Shown: positions 1 through 12,199, numbered from the stretch's first letter. The stretch: DNA of 64,000 nt from Aselliscus stoliczkanus (GCA_033961575.1 CM066727.1:2442001-2506000); one strand, 5' to 3'. The notes: a model not told the origin generated them from the letters alone. Numbers and translations are program-made.

Positions 1-1264
1 CTCCGAAGCTACAGGTGACTGTCAGATGCAAGGTGCAAGCCGCAGCCAGATACACTTCCTGACTGGTAGGTAGTGGGGCCCGGTCATGTCAGGCACCGCC
101 ACCGCAGGAGACCGCATCCACACCGCTGTCTGACTGCTCTGTGTGTCACCCGACAGCAAGCTTCTGAGATGCCAGCATTCCATGATAGTTTGCGTCCTGA
201 ATTGCTAGGGTCTAGTCAGCTTCCTGTCGGCTCTTTCACTGCTGAGCAGATGATAAATGGAAAGAAACACTCGAAATATAGCAAAGAGTGCAAGCCTGGC
301 TTCCCTGTGTGCTGCGGGGGGGGGGAGATACGCCCTTTCCCACCAGTGAGATGTCACCTGTCACCTTAGGGCCTGCATACTTGAGGGGAACACCATCCAG
401 GTGACTGTGGGTGTGGATGAGATACTGGATTACAACAGATTCTGGGAAACAGTGGCGCACAACGCAAGAGTGACCCACTTCTTCTGACAGCTCACAGTCA
501 AGTGGAAAGTATAAAATACAGGGTGCTCCACGCATTGTGACATTTACACTAATCTATTGTATACACTTATGACAGATGCACTTAGCAGGTATCTGTTTAT
601 TGCCTCAAAGAGCCTGAAGTAAAGGGGGCTCCATGAGGGGAAATGGCTGAGCAGAGCTGCAAGCACATGTGCAGATGAGGGCCCCTGGGGAACAGCCAGG
701 AAGAGAAGACGCGAAGGCTCGGGGATCTTAGCTGTGCTGCGAAGGACCCGTCTTTGGCCATATGGAGGTATGAGCTGCAAAGAGAAAAGGGATCACTGTG
801 TTCTGCCTGTCACTTCACTATTGATGAGTGGAGGGCCCCCATTTTGCGAGGTGTAAAGGGATCCTGTCTGCAGATCTACCTTTTAAGCCCGGAGCATGCA
901 CACACGTGAGGCATCCACCCTGTTTACACAGAGGAAGGAAAGGGAGATGGAATGGCGGGCAGAGGAACACGAATGCAGGTTCTGATTTACTGATACGGTA
1001 TATTGAATCAATATTCACTGAAGTGACGTATTATTCTAAACTCCAAGTCTATTCACGGTACTCCAGATTCTTGCACTGGAAATTAAGTGGGCTGTCCTTG
1101 CGCTATTCTATAAGCACGCCTGAAGGTTCCTGTGGTAAAGACCCCCCTGAGCAGACAGTCACCTGTCACCTCTCTGCCCCTGCCAGGCCCTCTTCCTGCC
1201 GCTTCGCAGGCACTGGCTCTCTCCGTCAGTCATCACAGCAGCTGCCCAAGAGGCATCCACAGTT
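1..1264. other. No gene seen
   Basis: Mixed-composition DNA with scattered short frames under 100 codons (one of 153, starting at 828). None has splice context or a recognisable protein. The G run at about 317-325 is a short homopolymer. Confidence 0.6.
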
Positions 1265-1345
1265 GTCCCCACATTTACAGATGAAGTGACAGAAGCAGTG
1301 TTTACATAATTTGCCAAATGTTATCCTTTCTGCAATGTGTGACGG
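1265..1345 (-). mobile_element. MIR fragment
   Basis: 'catttacagatgaagtgaca' and 'ataatttgccaaat' correspond to the MIR core on the minus strand. The 186-codon plus-strand frame at 1318-1878 starts inside it. Confidence 0.5.
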
Positions 1346-3298
1346 AGCCAGTGAGGGGTGGTGACGGGGATGACAGTGGGGTTCAGGGTTCCCAGCCACC
1401 AGAGCCACCTTTGGACCCTGCCCTGGAGTCTGCCTGCCTGACCCCTGCGCCACACTACCTCTCATCCTCTGCCAGAGACACGATGATTTCATTTTTTAAA
1501 TTAGAGCTGGCCTCTGTCAGGCAGGAAACTCGGTGGGGAGATGAAAATATGATTTACTATTTTCTTCTGGTTCACAGGAGGAAAATGCCACTCTTAAGTA
1601 CAAAGTATAAATGGTTAAAAAGAGAAATAACTCTTAAGCTGCATCTCCTAATGAGTGCCCTTATCTTTGTAATATCAGGCAGTTTACTGATAAAGACATA
1701 CTTTGACTTTTTAACACTCCTTGGCAGGTACTTTAATAACACATGTTCAAAACAATGCGAATTTCTAATCAGGAGAGCGCGCCTTTATCATGTCGCAGAC
1801 ATAGCCCATTGTGTCAGCTTTGCTAGTGATCACCCAGATTTTCACACTAAATTGTGTCCTAAGAGCTATAAATGGTAACATACAAGGCTGCACAGTAAGT
1901 GGGAATTTTTAAAATAGGGCAAACCAAGGGCCCATCTGTAACTGTGTCCCCAGTGAGCGCGGGGCCAGCCGTTGAGGCCTGCGCCCTGTCGGCTTAGCCA
2001 GCCAGTGCAGCCGCCTGAGGAGTGGCCCAGTTCCTCAGATGAGCTCCAGAGGTTTCTGCGCAAACGCAGTTGGCAGCGGGTTGGCTCAAGTTTATCAGAG
2101 CGTGGCGATCAGCGGACGCTGAGAGTGAGACTCAGACACCCTGAGGCAGGCCACTGCAGGGGCCGGGGGAGGGCGTGCTTCATATCTGTCCGGGGACACA
2201 GTGTATCCATGAAGAGACAGCAAAGACCTTTGTTTTTCCTAGCACTTTAATTATAACTACAATAGAGAGCTGACAAGCGTTGAAAACACTTGTTCCTCTC
2301 CACCGCAGGCCTAGGGTGGCTTTGCAAAGCGGGCACAGTCCGGTGATGATAAGACTGGGTGGGTGGAAAGGCGAGAGGTAAGCCAAGTGTACCGGGAGCC
2401 CCCCCGATGCCACCCACTGCTGTCTGGCCTGGGCCTGGGCCCCTGACACAGCGGCAGAGCCCAGCAGCCGGGCAGGACCAGTGCTGGCAAAACGCGAATC
2501 GCCCATTAGCCCTTCCCAGGGGACGTGTGCTGAGGCCAGCAGCAAGTTCGAAAGGAAGTGTTTCCAGAAGGCGGCCATAACCGCAGGGAAGGTTCCTCCC
2601 CAGAGACTGTTGTTTTCCTTGTTTGCTTTTTGTTTTTTCTCACAGGTGGAGTTGGGGAAGTAGGGAGCTCCAAGGACCGCTTAAAGCCGCCCTGGCTTCC
2701 TGTACTCAGAGACCTGTCGCATTCTCCTGAGGTCCCTGGAGGAAACGCCAAGCCTTCCCGCGGCCTGATTGTCCCAGCAGCTCAGAGCCCAGCCACCTGG
2801 GTGTCGGGGTGAGGCTGGCCCCATCTCCCTCCTTCCCGCCTGCACCTGGGTCAGGACCGGGCTGACCCTCTGCCTTGGCTTGACCAGTCTTCCGTCAGGC
2901 TCTGCTCCGCCCCTGCAGGACCCCCGACTGTGGCTGCCCCCCAAGTTCAAGCCAGCACCGAGGATCAGAGCTGGTGCCCACGGTTCCGAGGCTGACTGCT
3001 TCCATGGAGACAACCGTTCCGGTTAAGCCGCCGGGCACGCGGTCCGCTCGCCCCAGTGCCCGCTTCATTTCCCCCCAAAGCCCCTGTGAGCCCTGTTCCC
3101 TCCAACGCACAAGAAAAGCCGTGTTTTATTTTAAGATCTCTGTTTGATTTCGAGAGATGCTCACAGACCCAGAGGTCACAGCATTGACTCTGTCGTCACC
3201 ATCATCTTTCCCAGCAAAGTCTCTCGGGCCCTGAGTCTGGACTCGCTTTCCTTTGCGCACCATTATCGCTCAGTTCAGCTCACGCAAGGCCGATGCCA
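1346..3298. other. No gene seen; long chance frame 1318-1878
   Basis: A 186-codon plus frame begins in a MIR fragment and has a hydrophobic run but no recognisable domain. 1640-1870 is repeat-free and could be conserved non-coding DNA (guess). 2660-3110 is GC-rich with several overlapping frames on both strands, typical of GC-rich non-coding DNA. Confidence 0.55.
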
Positions 3299-3346
3299 AT
3301 GTGTGTGTGTTTGTGTGTGTGTGAGTGTGTGTGTGTGCGCGCGTGC
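3299..3346. repeat. (TG)n/(CG) microsatellite
   Basis: Interrupted GT repeat ending in gcgcgcgtgcgc; a purine-pyrimidine alternating tract able to adopt Z-DNA. Confidence 0.95.
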
Positions 3347-4198
3347 GCTCAAGCACTGTCGGAGGAGCTGGTGGGGGACAGACAGACAGTCACACCGGAG
3401 GCCACCCTGTGGCAATCCGCACAGAAGGGCAGGACCAAGCGCAAAGGCAGGGGCCCCGCTCTGGGAGACTGAATCCCCTCAAACTGTCACGACGCAGAGC
3501 TTATGGCCTGGTCATAGCAGGCCTGGCCTCCTCCCCCTTTTTAGCTCAGAGAGGATAATAATAATAGTGGTGTTGGTTATAGGAACAGAGGCACCATCCC
3601 AGCAACAATAATGGGACAGCCATGTCTTGTGGCTTTTAACGGGACCCGCTCCCCATTCCGTCCTCGTCACAGCCAAGTGAGAGCTGACACCATCCGCACA
3701 TACAGAGGAGAAACTGAGGGATGGGAGTTTCAGAACTGACGAAGGATTGTCACGGATGGTGGACCCAGCGTGTCAGCAGATGCTGTCACCATCTGGAGCC
3801 TGGCCCTCAGCCCTTGCTGCCCCACCTTTCAGCCAGAGCAAGGCGTCAGGGGACCATGGATCATCACGTACTTGTCGCTGCTGCACAGAGCTCAGGCGTG
3901 CTCAGCGCTGGGCCAGCATTTAGCACACACTTCATTTGTACCTTCCACACGTTAAAAGTTAAATGAACGTCCAGTATTCCTATTCTAAGGGAGAAGCTAT
4001 TTTTCTCTGAATTCCGTAATGCTCAGTTTTAAACTTCCAAGGTGATGATTTAAATAAAATTAAGTTTTAAGAAAATATTTTTTGTAGCACCGATTTGGAA
4101 CAAATGTTTGCCTAAAATCAAATTTTAGGAATTTTGACAAATAACAGGAAATTTGGTTCTGACTTTTAGAAGGTAGTGAATTTAGAAAACACCACATC
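3347..4198. other. No gene seen
   Basis: Unique DNA around the MIR at 3640, becoming AT-rich after 3960. No exon-like signal. Confidence 0.6.
3640..3730 (-). mobile_element. MIR fragment
   Basis: 'cgcacatacagaggagaaac' and 'tgagggatgggag' match MIR core, minus orientation. Confidence 0.5.
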
Positions 4199-4619
4199 AA
4201 CAAATACACAAATGGCAAAAATAGGCAACTACAATATTGCCACTGGGATATGAAAAACAGTTTGGGGAATATAATTAATAATGTTGTAAATATTCTGTGG
4301 AATATCAGATGGTCACATGTCTTGTTAGGGAGACCATTTCATGGATGGAGTAGAGGTTTGATCACTGCACTGTATAACTGAAGCGGAGGTGGTATACCTA
4401 CTGTAATTGAATATATATAGATAGTCACGGGATGTGGAGTATACTGTGGAAGGGACTCAGAGGAAGAGTAATAGATATGTATGATATGGGGGGGGGAGTG
4501 GGGTGGCGAATTGGGGGAGGGGGTTGTCACTTTGAGGGGTAAAATGTATAACTATTGCACTGTGTTGTACACCTGAAACTAATTTAAAAAAATTAAAAAA
4601 AAAACAAATACACAAATGG
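4199..4619 (+). mobile_element. 5'-truncated LINE-1 3' end with 17-bp target-site duplication
   Basis: Insert 4216-4602 is bounded by an exact 17-bp duplication, aacaaatacacaaatgg, at 4199-4215 and 4603-4619. The insert reads as an L1 3' UTR in plus orientation (ggaatataattaataatg ... tgttgtacacctgaaactaa) and ends in an A-rich tail. It is truncated to about 390 bp. A G-run and GGGG-rich patch lies at about 4489-4522. The exact duplication suggests a fairly young insertion. Confidence 0.88.
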
Positions 4620-5370
4620 AATAATAATTTAAATCATGGGCTTTTAAAAAATTGGAGCCAACTGAAAATTTAGGCTTAGGTTGACTTAAATAAATATTCA
4701 ACAAAATGGATGAATTTCAGAAAAAGGGTGTAGCATAAAGAATATATTTTCAGAAAGATCGAGGAGTATATTTACACACAAAAATAAGCGATAGCTATGT
4801 GTCTTCACAAAGCTGAAATCATTAGTTGGAAATAAGAAAAGTGCTTTACTTATGCAAGGTTAAATACCGTTTTGACTAATTTAAATATACACGTTTCTCA
4901 CTTTGCATGAGGGCAAAGCCACCATTCCACGTTATGGATATTTCAGCTTAGCTTTAGCCATTGTGGAATTATTCACGGACACAGATACATGTTTGCACAG
5001 CCCCACATGCTCCATCTCTTGACCTGCCCCTCATAGGGAACTTGTGGTTATTTTTCACAACGTGACACTGAAGAAAATCTATCTTATTTTAATAAAATAA
5101 GACCACTGCTGGTGGTATAGTCTCAACATTGGAAAAGAAGAAAGACCAGGGCCTCTAGTTTCAAACACTATGTCACACAGCAGCTCTAGAAAGATCATAG
5201 TGCAATTGTTTTCTAGTGAAGAAATGATCTTACTTGGTGTTCTTGCATAAATCACCAGATGTATTTATAAATGATCGGAAACCATTTTGTGCAATTATCA
5301 AGAAAATTAAAGTATTTGCCATTCCTTAGAAAATGTCACTCTTTTAAAAAATTTTTCTTCCCATTTACAG
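4620..5370. other. No gene seen, AT-rich
   Basis: AT-rich unique DNA with few frames. A G-poor segment at 5230-5345 leads into the acceptor of the candidate exon at 5371. Confidence 0.6.
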
Positions 5371-5579
5371 TAAACCACAACCCTGCTTGAAAACTGAGTG
5401 CTCCCAGGTTCCAACCTCTGAGACACATGGCGAGAGTTACGGGGGAGGAAGGCCAGCAGTGGGATTCTGCACAGACCTCATCGAGTCCCACGGGCAGCTC
5501 GGCCAGCTGAGCGCTGTGGATATCTGCCCCCGGAGGGAGCTTCCTCGGCATTACATAACCTGCCCCGTCCACACACCGG
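5371..5579 (+). CDS. Candidate internal exon, product unknown
   Basis: A 209-bp segment is bounded by a polypyrimidine/acceptor (tttttcttcccatttacag) and a near-perfect donor (CGG|GTAAGT at 5580). One frame, starting at 5372, is open throughout: 69 codons plus one leftover base, so the upstream intron would be phase 2 and the downstream intron phase 1. The predicted peptide contains CLKTECSQVPTSETHGESY and ends near HYITCPVHTPG. The segment is clearly GC-richer than the AT-rich DNA on both sides and its codons have GC-rich third positions, as expected of an exon in an AT-rich isochore. No protein domain is recognised, and no partner exon was found nearby. It could equally be a lncRNA exon or a chance GC island. 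A MIR fragment starts about 70-100 bp downstream. Confidence 0.33.
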
Positions 5580-5649
5580 GTAAGTGACAGAATGAGGACT
5601 CCCTTCCCGGTCTCTGCCTGGAAAATGTAGGCTTTTAACCACACAATTG

Positions 5650-5770
5650 GAAGGCATCTTAGAGGTGAGCTTGTCGTTCCTCTTTAATTTTGGAGAAGAG
5701 AAAATGGAAACCGATAAAATGTTAAATTGCTTGTTCAAGGTCATGCAATTGTTGAGTTCAAACAAAAAGG
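5650..5770 (-). mobile_element. MIR fragment
   Basis: 'gagaaaatggaaaccgataa' and 'cttgttcaaggtcatgcaat' match the MIR 'cttgcccaaggtcacacagc' core. It lies just after the candidate exon at 5371. Confidence 0.6.
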
Positions 5771-6794
5771 ACAAAAATTCAAGCTGAATAACCACATCCG
5801 TGTGCTTCCTACCGCTCCAGTGTTCTCCTGCAGGGATCGATCACCGAATGGCACCTTTTGATACATACATAACTTGAAAATGCCAACAAGCTTAATATGT
5901 TCCTTCCAAGTGGAACAACAGCAATAAAAATCATTACAACTTAGCCAATAAAATCTACAGTGTACTATAAGGAAAACACTGCTGACATGGTGTTTACGGA
6001 TTCTGAATATACTATCAAGCAAAGTAATTCAACAGTTCTGAGCTGTGTCAGGGAAGCTTTGCTTGTTTTTACCCATTTCTTATTAGATGTATCACTGTAA
6101 TTTTTTTTCTATAGAATTTAATCTTTGACCTTTAGTTTAGAAGACTTCACAATGGTTCACTAAGTTAAGACTTTATCAGTTTATATGCCTTGCATTTAAA
6201 TATTCAGTAACTATGGCACAGGATGTGCTTCTGAAAGTAATTTCTTTATGGCAGCACCATGCATTCCGACTACCCATTATATGTCTGCATATAACTTTAC
6301 TCAACTAAGCAATTTCCTTTAACGTCAACCTTGATGAACAAGTAAGAATTAAGGCAACATTTAAACACTAAAGTAATGCATGGTTAAATGAATCTAAAGA
6401 AACTAAGCCAGTGAACACATCATAATTAGTTTCAGTGCCTGCTTTGAGTAAATTTTCTCTCCAAAATTCCATATGTGTTTTTTAATTGTTACTTTACCAG
6501 TATTCATTGAAGACACATCCCACAATTAACTGTAGGAGATTTTTTCAATAATAAAGTTTACTCAATAAAACTCAGCAGAGTTTAATGGATATGTGTTACT
6601 TTACAACATACATTTCATTTCCTATTTTTCTTCAATACATTTTGATCTGCAGATGTGTTCAGTGCTATCGCAGACGTTAGTCTCTGAGAATGCAGTATAC
6701 TTGATGAGACATTAATAAATGAAATCAAAAGTGAATTCAGGACTTACAAAAAGTTTTAAAACAGTATGATAGTTTTGTTTCTCCAAATCTAACA

Positions 6795-6965
6795 AAATTG
6801 CCATAAGAGGGTAAAAGGGGTCAAATCTTTGGTGACGGGAGGAGAACTGACTCTGGGTGGTAGACACTCAACGGAGTATATAGAGGCTACATTATAGCAT
6901 TGTAGATCTGAAACGTACACAACGTTATCAACCAATGTCACCCCAACAAATTTAATAATATATAA
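6795..6965 (+). mobile_element. LINE-1 3' end fragment
   Basis: Contains 'aggagaactgactctgggtgg' type sequence, then a diverged 'accaatgtcaccccaacaaa' and 'tttaataatatataag'. This is the terminal part of the same L1 3' UTR class as at 48.0-48.26 kb, but more diverged. No clear target-site duplication was identified. Plus orientation. Confidence 0.75.
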
Positions 6966-7664
6966 GACAAAATATAAAATTAAATATTTAAGTAAACTAA
7001 CAAAATCATTTTTAAATTTTATTATGCGATAAGTTGCATTTTAAAGTATCAATATTAAAATTACTATATGACCATAAGGAATTAATACAGAATTTTCAGA
7101 AGGAATAAAAAATGTTAAGAAATAACCAAAATATTTGCTGTTAAGAGCAGTTAGAAAAAACAAAAGTTTTGAGCAAAATGAATTTTCATTAATTCCTAAA
7201 ATGATAAGGATAAAATAAAAATGATAGGGATGGAACATGCAAAAATATATTCATAAAATCCTAGGAACCTTAAACCACACCCAGAGGGCAGAGAACACAT
7301 CCTCTTTCAGGTGGGCGATTCTAAGACACGTCAGGGCAACATGTGGCCTCTGACAGGGCAGCCCCTGCGAGCAAGTCTAAGAAAGAAGAGTCTAACCTGG
7401 TCATCTGCAAACCCCACTAATCTCTGTGATGGCCCCAAGTGAAGGCTGCATGCCAACGGGTGGGTGCACGTACACATAGCATGCTTACTCAAAGCTTAAA
7501 ATGCAATTATGACCTCTTCTGCAAACTGGTAATATTAACACTGATCCTTGAAACGAAGTTTGCAGTTCTGTCACCACATATATTTTATCGCCATTGTCTC
7601 TATCTTACTAATTTGCATATACTTTACTAACGGCATACCAAATCTTTTATTAATTACACACCAA

Positions 7665-7930
7665 ATGATGATGTCTGAGAGCAGTGCTGTCTGTTGGAAA
7701 TATAATGTGAGCTCCATATAAGTACTTAAAATTTGTCGTTGTCTCATTGAAAAGTAAATGCAAAAAAGAAAAGCCATTTTAATAATATATTTTATTTAAC
7801 CTATTATACCCAAAATATTATCATTTCATTCTATCATAATATAAAGTTATCAGTGAGATGTTTTGCATTCTTTTTCTCATAATAAGTTTTTAAAATGCCA
7901 TATGTAATATACATGTACCGCATGGCTTAC
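7665..7930 (+). mobile_element. hAT-like non-autonomous DNA-transposon relic
   Basis: Segments such as gaaatataatgtgagctcca, 'ttttaataatatattttattt' (split by substitutions) and 'aaaatattatcatttcatt' follow in order a widespread mammalian DNA-element consensus I remember ('tccaatagaaatataatgtg...'). It is diverged and AT-rich, with no coding capacity. The exact family name is uncertain. Confidence 0.55.
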
Positions 7931-8902
7931 TTGGGTGCAAAATTTTCAACAATTCAGTGAAAGGTGGTCCTAGCAAGACGATAAACTGTGTTTAAGGGTA
8001 AAATATTTTTCACTGCTTTTCTTTCTAAATTTAAATTCGTCTTTATTAAAATTAAATAAAGCTTAACATTTAGTTCCTTAGTTACATGAGTCTGATTTCA
8101 AGTGTATGCTTGCCATAAGTACCTACTGGCCACTGCAGTAGCCAGAGGACTTCTGGAAGAAGTCTCACCTATTTGCCTATAATTAGCATCTATTCCTGTG
8201 CAACTTTTGTGTGTGTGCTCACCATGAAAAGGTAGGTGACTATTAGAAAACCACAATGAAGGAGAAAGAATTCACTCTTAAAATAGCTACACATAAATGT
8301 AAAATACTTAAATTCATATTTGAGTCCCAGATGTTACTTATGTAACATTTGGTCTTCTGTGTAATTCTGGAGTAGAGGAGGGAAGAGATTTTTTTCAGAG
8401 GAACTGTGTTTTAAATTGATAAATCTATGATTTTTTTGGAAGTTTTTCTTTGAATAGGAGAAAGTTGGGTTTTTGTTGCAGCTTTGAAAACTTGTGACCA
8501 TAAATCACTTTATATACGTTGTTAGTTTCTGCAGAAACAACCTTTTGTATAAATCAGGGGCATCCAAATAAGTCTTAGTAAAGGTTGACATGTAACTTTT
8601 CAATTTAAATAAGAATAAAATGACTTTAAAGCATTACAGGTCAAATGATTAATGTTAAGGAAATGCTGGAATAAAAAAAAAAATGTGACTGAGCTGCCCC
8701 ACTAATTAAAGCAAGCATATAAACATCTCTAAGACTTATTTAGATACCTGTGACTTATACAAAAGCCTGTTTTCTATAGAAATTAACAGCAAATATCCTA
8801 CTATGTAAAGGTACATGAATGAAAGAAAAAAACATTATGTGATGGCAGAGGTCATTAACCTGCTTGGAAGATGAAGACTGGCTAAATAAAAACATATTAA
8901 GT

Positions 8903-9016
8903 GGCCCAGCCAAGTGGTGCGGTAGTTAAGCGCTGGCTTGGGACGCCAGCGGTCCCGGTTCGGGTCCCACATATGAGGGCCAGTGACACTGCCCTCAAAA
9001 AAAAAAAAAACAAAAA
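8903..9016 (+). mobile_element. tRNA-derived SINE, head-only copy
   Basis: Starts ggcccagccaagtggtgcgg and contains a tRNA-like B-box region (cggttcgggtcccacat) and the family stretch 'atgagggccagtgac'. It ends 'actgccctc', joined directly to an A-rich tail. The 15-bp flanking sequence aaaaacatattaagt at 8888-8902 recurs after the tail at about 9017-9031, a target-site duplication showing L1-style retroposition. The internal pol III promoter elements are tRNA-derived. The copy lacks the roughly 300-bp body seen in the long relative near 63.2 kb. Confidence 0.9.
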
Positions 9017-9319
9017 AAAAACATATTAAGTTACATGAGCAGCTTAAAATGATGGGTAATTTTGATTTTAAGGACCAATCACAATTTAGAGTGTTAATTC
9101 TTTTTTTTAAATTTCTGTAACGTTTTGCAAAGTAATGTATTCTGAGTATATAGTAAAAGTGATTTAAAAGGGCCTCTACCATAAGGTTAGCTTAAAATAA
9201 GTTACAGACCAGAACATGAGGGACAAATCTGAACAGCAGGGGGAAAAGGAGTTTAATACATATACAAATGTCACCACCTTGGGCACACAACAGGTATCCT
9301 CTCTAGCCTGCCACTCCCA

Positions 9320-9337
9320 TATATATATATATATATT
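9320..9337. repeat. Short (TA)n tract
   Basis: About nine TA units. Confidence 0.95.
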
Positions 9338-10359
9338 TAATGCTGCTATTACCGCCATCTCCAAACAGAAAATATTGAACAAAAAATTCCCTTTTGACCT
9401 CACTTCCTCCTCAAGCAAAGTTCCATTCCTCTTCCTTTCTTTACAACACCCTAATCCTCCCTTTCATCTTCTCTTAAATCACTTCCTCGGCTCTCTGTTG
9501 CCTCGCCACTCTGCCATTGCTTTGATCAAGGGGACTGATGACCTCAGCACTGCATACCCAGTGACCAACCTCAATCTGTAGCTCCCTTATCCTGAGCTTT
9601 GGATAACTGGCCGACTTCTCCTGCAAGGGCCTTCTCTTGTCAGTCACCAAAACCTCTTTTTTGGGGACAGCTTCTAGTCTTCATCTGCTTGTCTGCACAT
9701 TAGATGCCATCTAGGCTTCTTTCACTCTCACCTTGGCTTAACTCTGTGCAAACTCTCTCAATTATGTAAGAGGAAACCCATTCTTTCTGAATGCATACAG
9801 TTCACCATACTCAGAGAATTTATGATGAACAGCATTTAAATGCAGCCTGAGAAAACAATATTTCTCTAAGCCTTGAATTTAAAATGTTAAAACACATCAC
9901 TTCTTTTATAGATCTATAGACCTTCCTGCGCCCATCTTTATGAAGAGAATGAGAAATGCTATTAAGTAGACCTGGACTCAACAATCTGAGCAAAGAGGAG
10001 GGAGCATGGCTACTCCATAGTAATCTCAAGGGCCCAGTCTCAGGTTGTCCCTACGAACACAAATTCTTGGTGGAAATATTTTCTGAACACACCCATTTAA
10101 GAGGAGAATAAGGAAGAAGGGTTGGTGTTCAGGCAAAAGTAAATTCATATGTCCACATTTTTTCAAACTGACAGATTTTAGGTAGAGGTAATCAGGGAAC
10201 ATAGAGTTTCGAGAGATTCTGTTTTAGAATGATGTGCAAATTTGTCATGGTTTGTTCTTATTTATAACACCAGTTTGAATTCCTCCAGCACATGTACATT
10301 TCCCCCAAAGTGCATTCATATCACTTTTCTCATCCATATATCTCAGTGTCTTTATGGGC

Positions 10360-10440
10360 TTTTTAAGGCAAACATCATTATCTCAGTGTTGTAGATGAGG
10401 ACCTGAGATTTCAAGTTGACACTTAAATGGCCTAAGAACC
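10360..10440 (-). mobile_element. MIR fragment
   Basis: 'aacatcattatctcagtgtt' and 'gtagatgaggacctgagatt' resemble the MIR core on the minus strand. Confidence 0.5.
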
Positions 10441-11649
10441 CTTCAAATTGGGGCGCCACCTGCCTTTCTATTCTCATCTCCACGACTCCTCTCCACTTTG
10501 TCTAGGTTCCAGCTGCACCACTGCTGGTTTGTACACACACCAAGGTTTCCACAGCCTTTGCGCTCATGCTATCGGCTTTAGGGGGATGACATGCCCAGAC
10601 CTGTGAGAAAGCTCCCCCACATCCCATCTACGTTTGCAATCCTCCCTGAGGTTCCCTAACTCACTCACTCACCTGGCCCTCACTGAACGTGAACTCTGTG
10701 CCTGACTCTTTTCCAGGGGTCGGCGATACGACAGTGAAAAATACAAACTCCTTGCCCTCCTTGAACTTACTTTCTCTCCAAAGTCTTATAGTAGGTAATA
10801 TACAGATTTTGCCACACTACTCACTTTCTAATTTGCATTATAATTATTTAACACAAGACCTATCCCCACTTCTGAATTAGGAGATCAGAGACCAGATCTA
10901 TATATGATCAATCGTTGTGCCCAGCAGTTGTTTTAGTGGGTGCATGCCAAATGTTCCATAAATATTGGATATGGACTAATACATTGTCAATCATTACATA
11001 ATTACTTCAAGGAAATTCCTACTACATTTCACTAAACCAAGCCCCCAAATTTCCTATTTTTTCCTATGCAGACTAATTGGTATAATATTTACAGCCAAGT
11101 TTGTTTGTTTGTCCTGATATTTATGTGCTGAGCTTCTGAAATTTCCATCTCTTTATTTTATCCTTTGTTGTTGTTTTTTTTGGCTCACAATCCAATTTGC
11201 TTGAGTAACTTCATTCATAAGACAAATCAACTAAATCTCCATTTAATAAAAAATGCCCATTATGTGTGATTCTCTCATTACTTACATCAATACTTGAATG
11301 CAATTGTCTGCATGTTTTTACATAAATTATGTTTCATGCAATACACTAGATTTTGTGCTCTTTTCTGCATAATATAATAATCAGCATCCTTCAATTGAAT
11401 ATCATAGTGCAATACCACCAAAGAAATACCTAATATTTTCAAATAAAAGGAAAAGCAATGCGTATTGCTTAAAATACCTCCTCTCAGGAACAAGTTTATC
11501 AAGGACAGGTTATCATGCAAATCTTTTTAGTAGGTGAGCAACTCCCTAAGGTTTGAAATGATGATCCTAAAGAATGCACATGTGACTTTTAATAAGAAAA
11601 AAAATGCTGCACCACCTAAAATATAACACTGTTCAAAGGAAATAGAGTC

Positions 11650-11815
11650 TATATCAGCATTGTCCGAAAGAACACTGGGACTATCCCATAGTTGCACTGT
11701 GCAATACAGTAGCTCCTGGACACACAAAGCCATTGAACATTTGAAAGATGGCTAATGTAATTGAGATAATGAATTTTAAATTTAATTAATTTAAAATAAA
11801 ATTAAATCTAAATAG
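11650..11815 (+). mobile_element. hAT-like DNA-transposon relic (internal-deletion form)
   Basis: Has 'tatcagcattgtccgaaaga', 'caatacagtagctcctgg', 'ttgaacatttgaaagatggc' and 'attttaaatttaattaattt', matching in order a remembered hAT-type consensus related to the element at 7665. Non-coding; the 62-68 aa minus-strand frames over it are chance. Confidence 0.5.
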
Positions 11816-12032
11816 TCAATGCCTCTAGTGGCTTCCTCTTTGGACATCAAAGTTGAGCTAACTGAGACCCCACATTACAACATATACTATGGCCTTGATT
11901 TGGAAAAAGAAGAAGGAGAAGGCGGGGAGAGGGGGAAAAGGAAAGGGAGAGGGTAGTGGGGAGGAGGCTTAAGGATCCACAATATTCTCTGGCTTTCTAG
12001 TGACTTGCCCATAGTGGGAAGTGAAGATCTAC

Positions 12033-12190
12033 AACACGAGAGCCCCACATGGTCACCAGCATCAAAGATGGCCCGTGGATCCTCACCCTCCGGTATTCAT
12101 GACCTTTTCCAACACCAGAGCCCCATATGGTGAGAAGCATCTTAGAAGGCCCACGGAGCCTCACTCCTTCCTATTCATGGCTTTCTCTAG
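12033..12190. repeat. Degenerate 78-bp tandem duplication
   Basis: Unit 1 (12033-12110) and unit 2 (12111-12188) align at a 78-bp offset: aacacgagagccccacatgg against aacaccagagccccatatgg, and ggtattcatgaccttttcc against cctattcatggctttctct. Identity is roughly 70-75% by eye, so it is an old duplication. It lies directly upstream of an MLT1-like LTR segment. Confidence 0.75.
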
Positions 12191-12199
12191 TCCACTTCA

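Larger units (their letters stand above)
5771..8887. other. AT-rich DNA, only repeat relics identified
   Basis: Holds the L1 tail at 6795 and the hAT relic at 7665. The rest is unique AT-rich DNA with no credible frame. 7265-7440 is a GC-richer island with no splice signals that I trust. Confidence 0.6.
9032..11649. other. No gene seen
   Basis: A 121-codon plus frame at 9216-9581 crosses the (TA)n tract and is chance. A MIR lies at 10360. 10440-10700 is pyrimidine-rich. Nothing else is recognisable. Confidence 0.6.

Noticed and set aside
8903..9016. Functional tRNA gene
   Set aside because: B-box-like sequence is present, but the A tail and target-site duplication show it is a tRNA-derived SINE; no cloverleaf-competent 3' half is seen.
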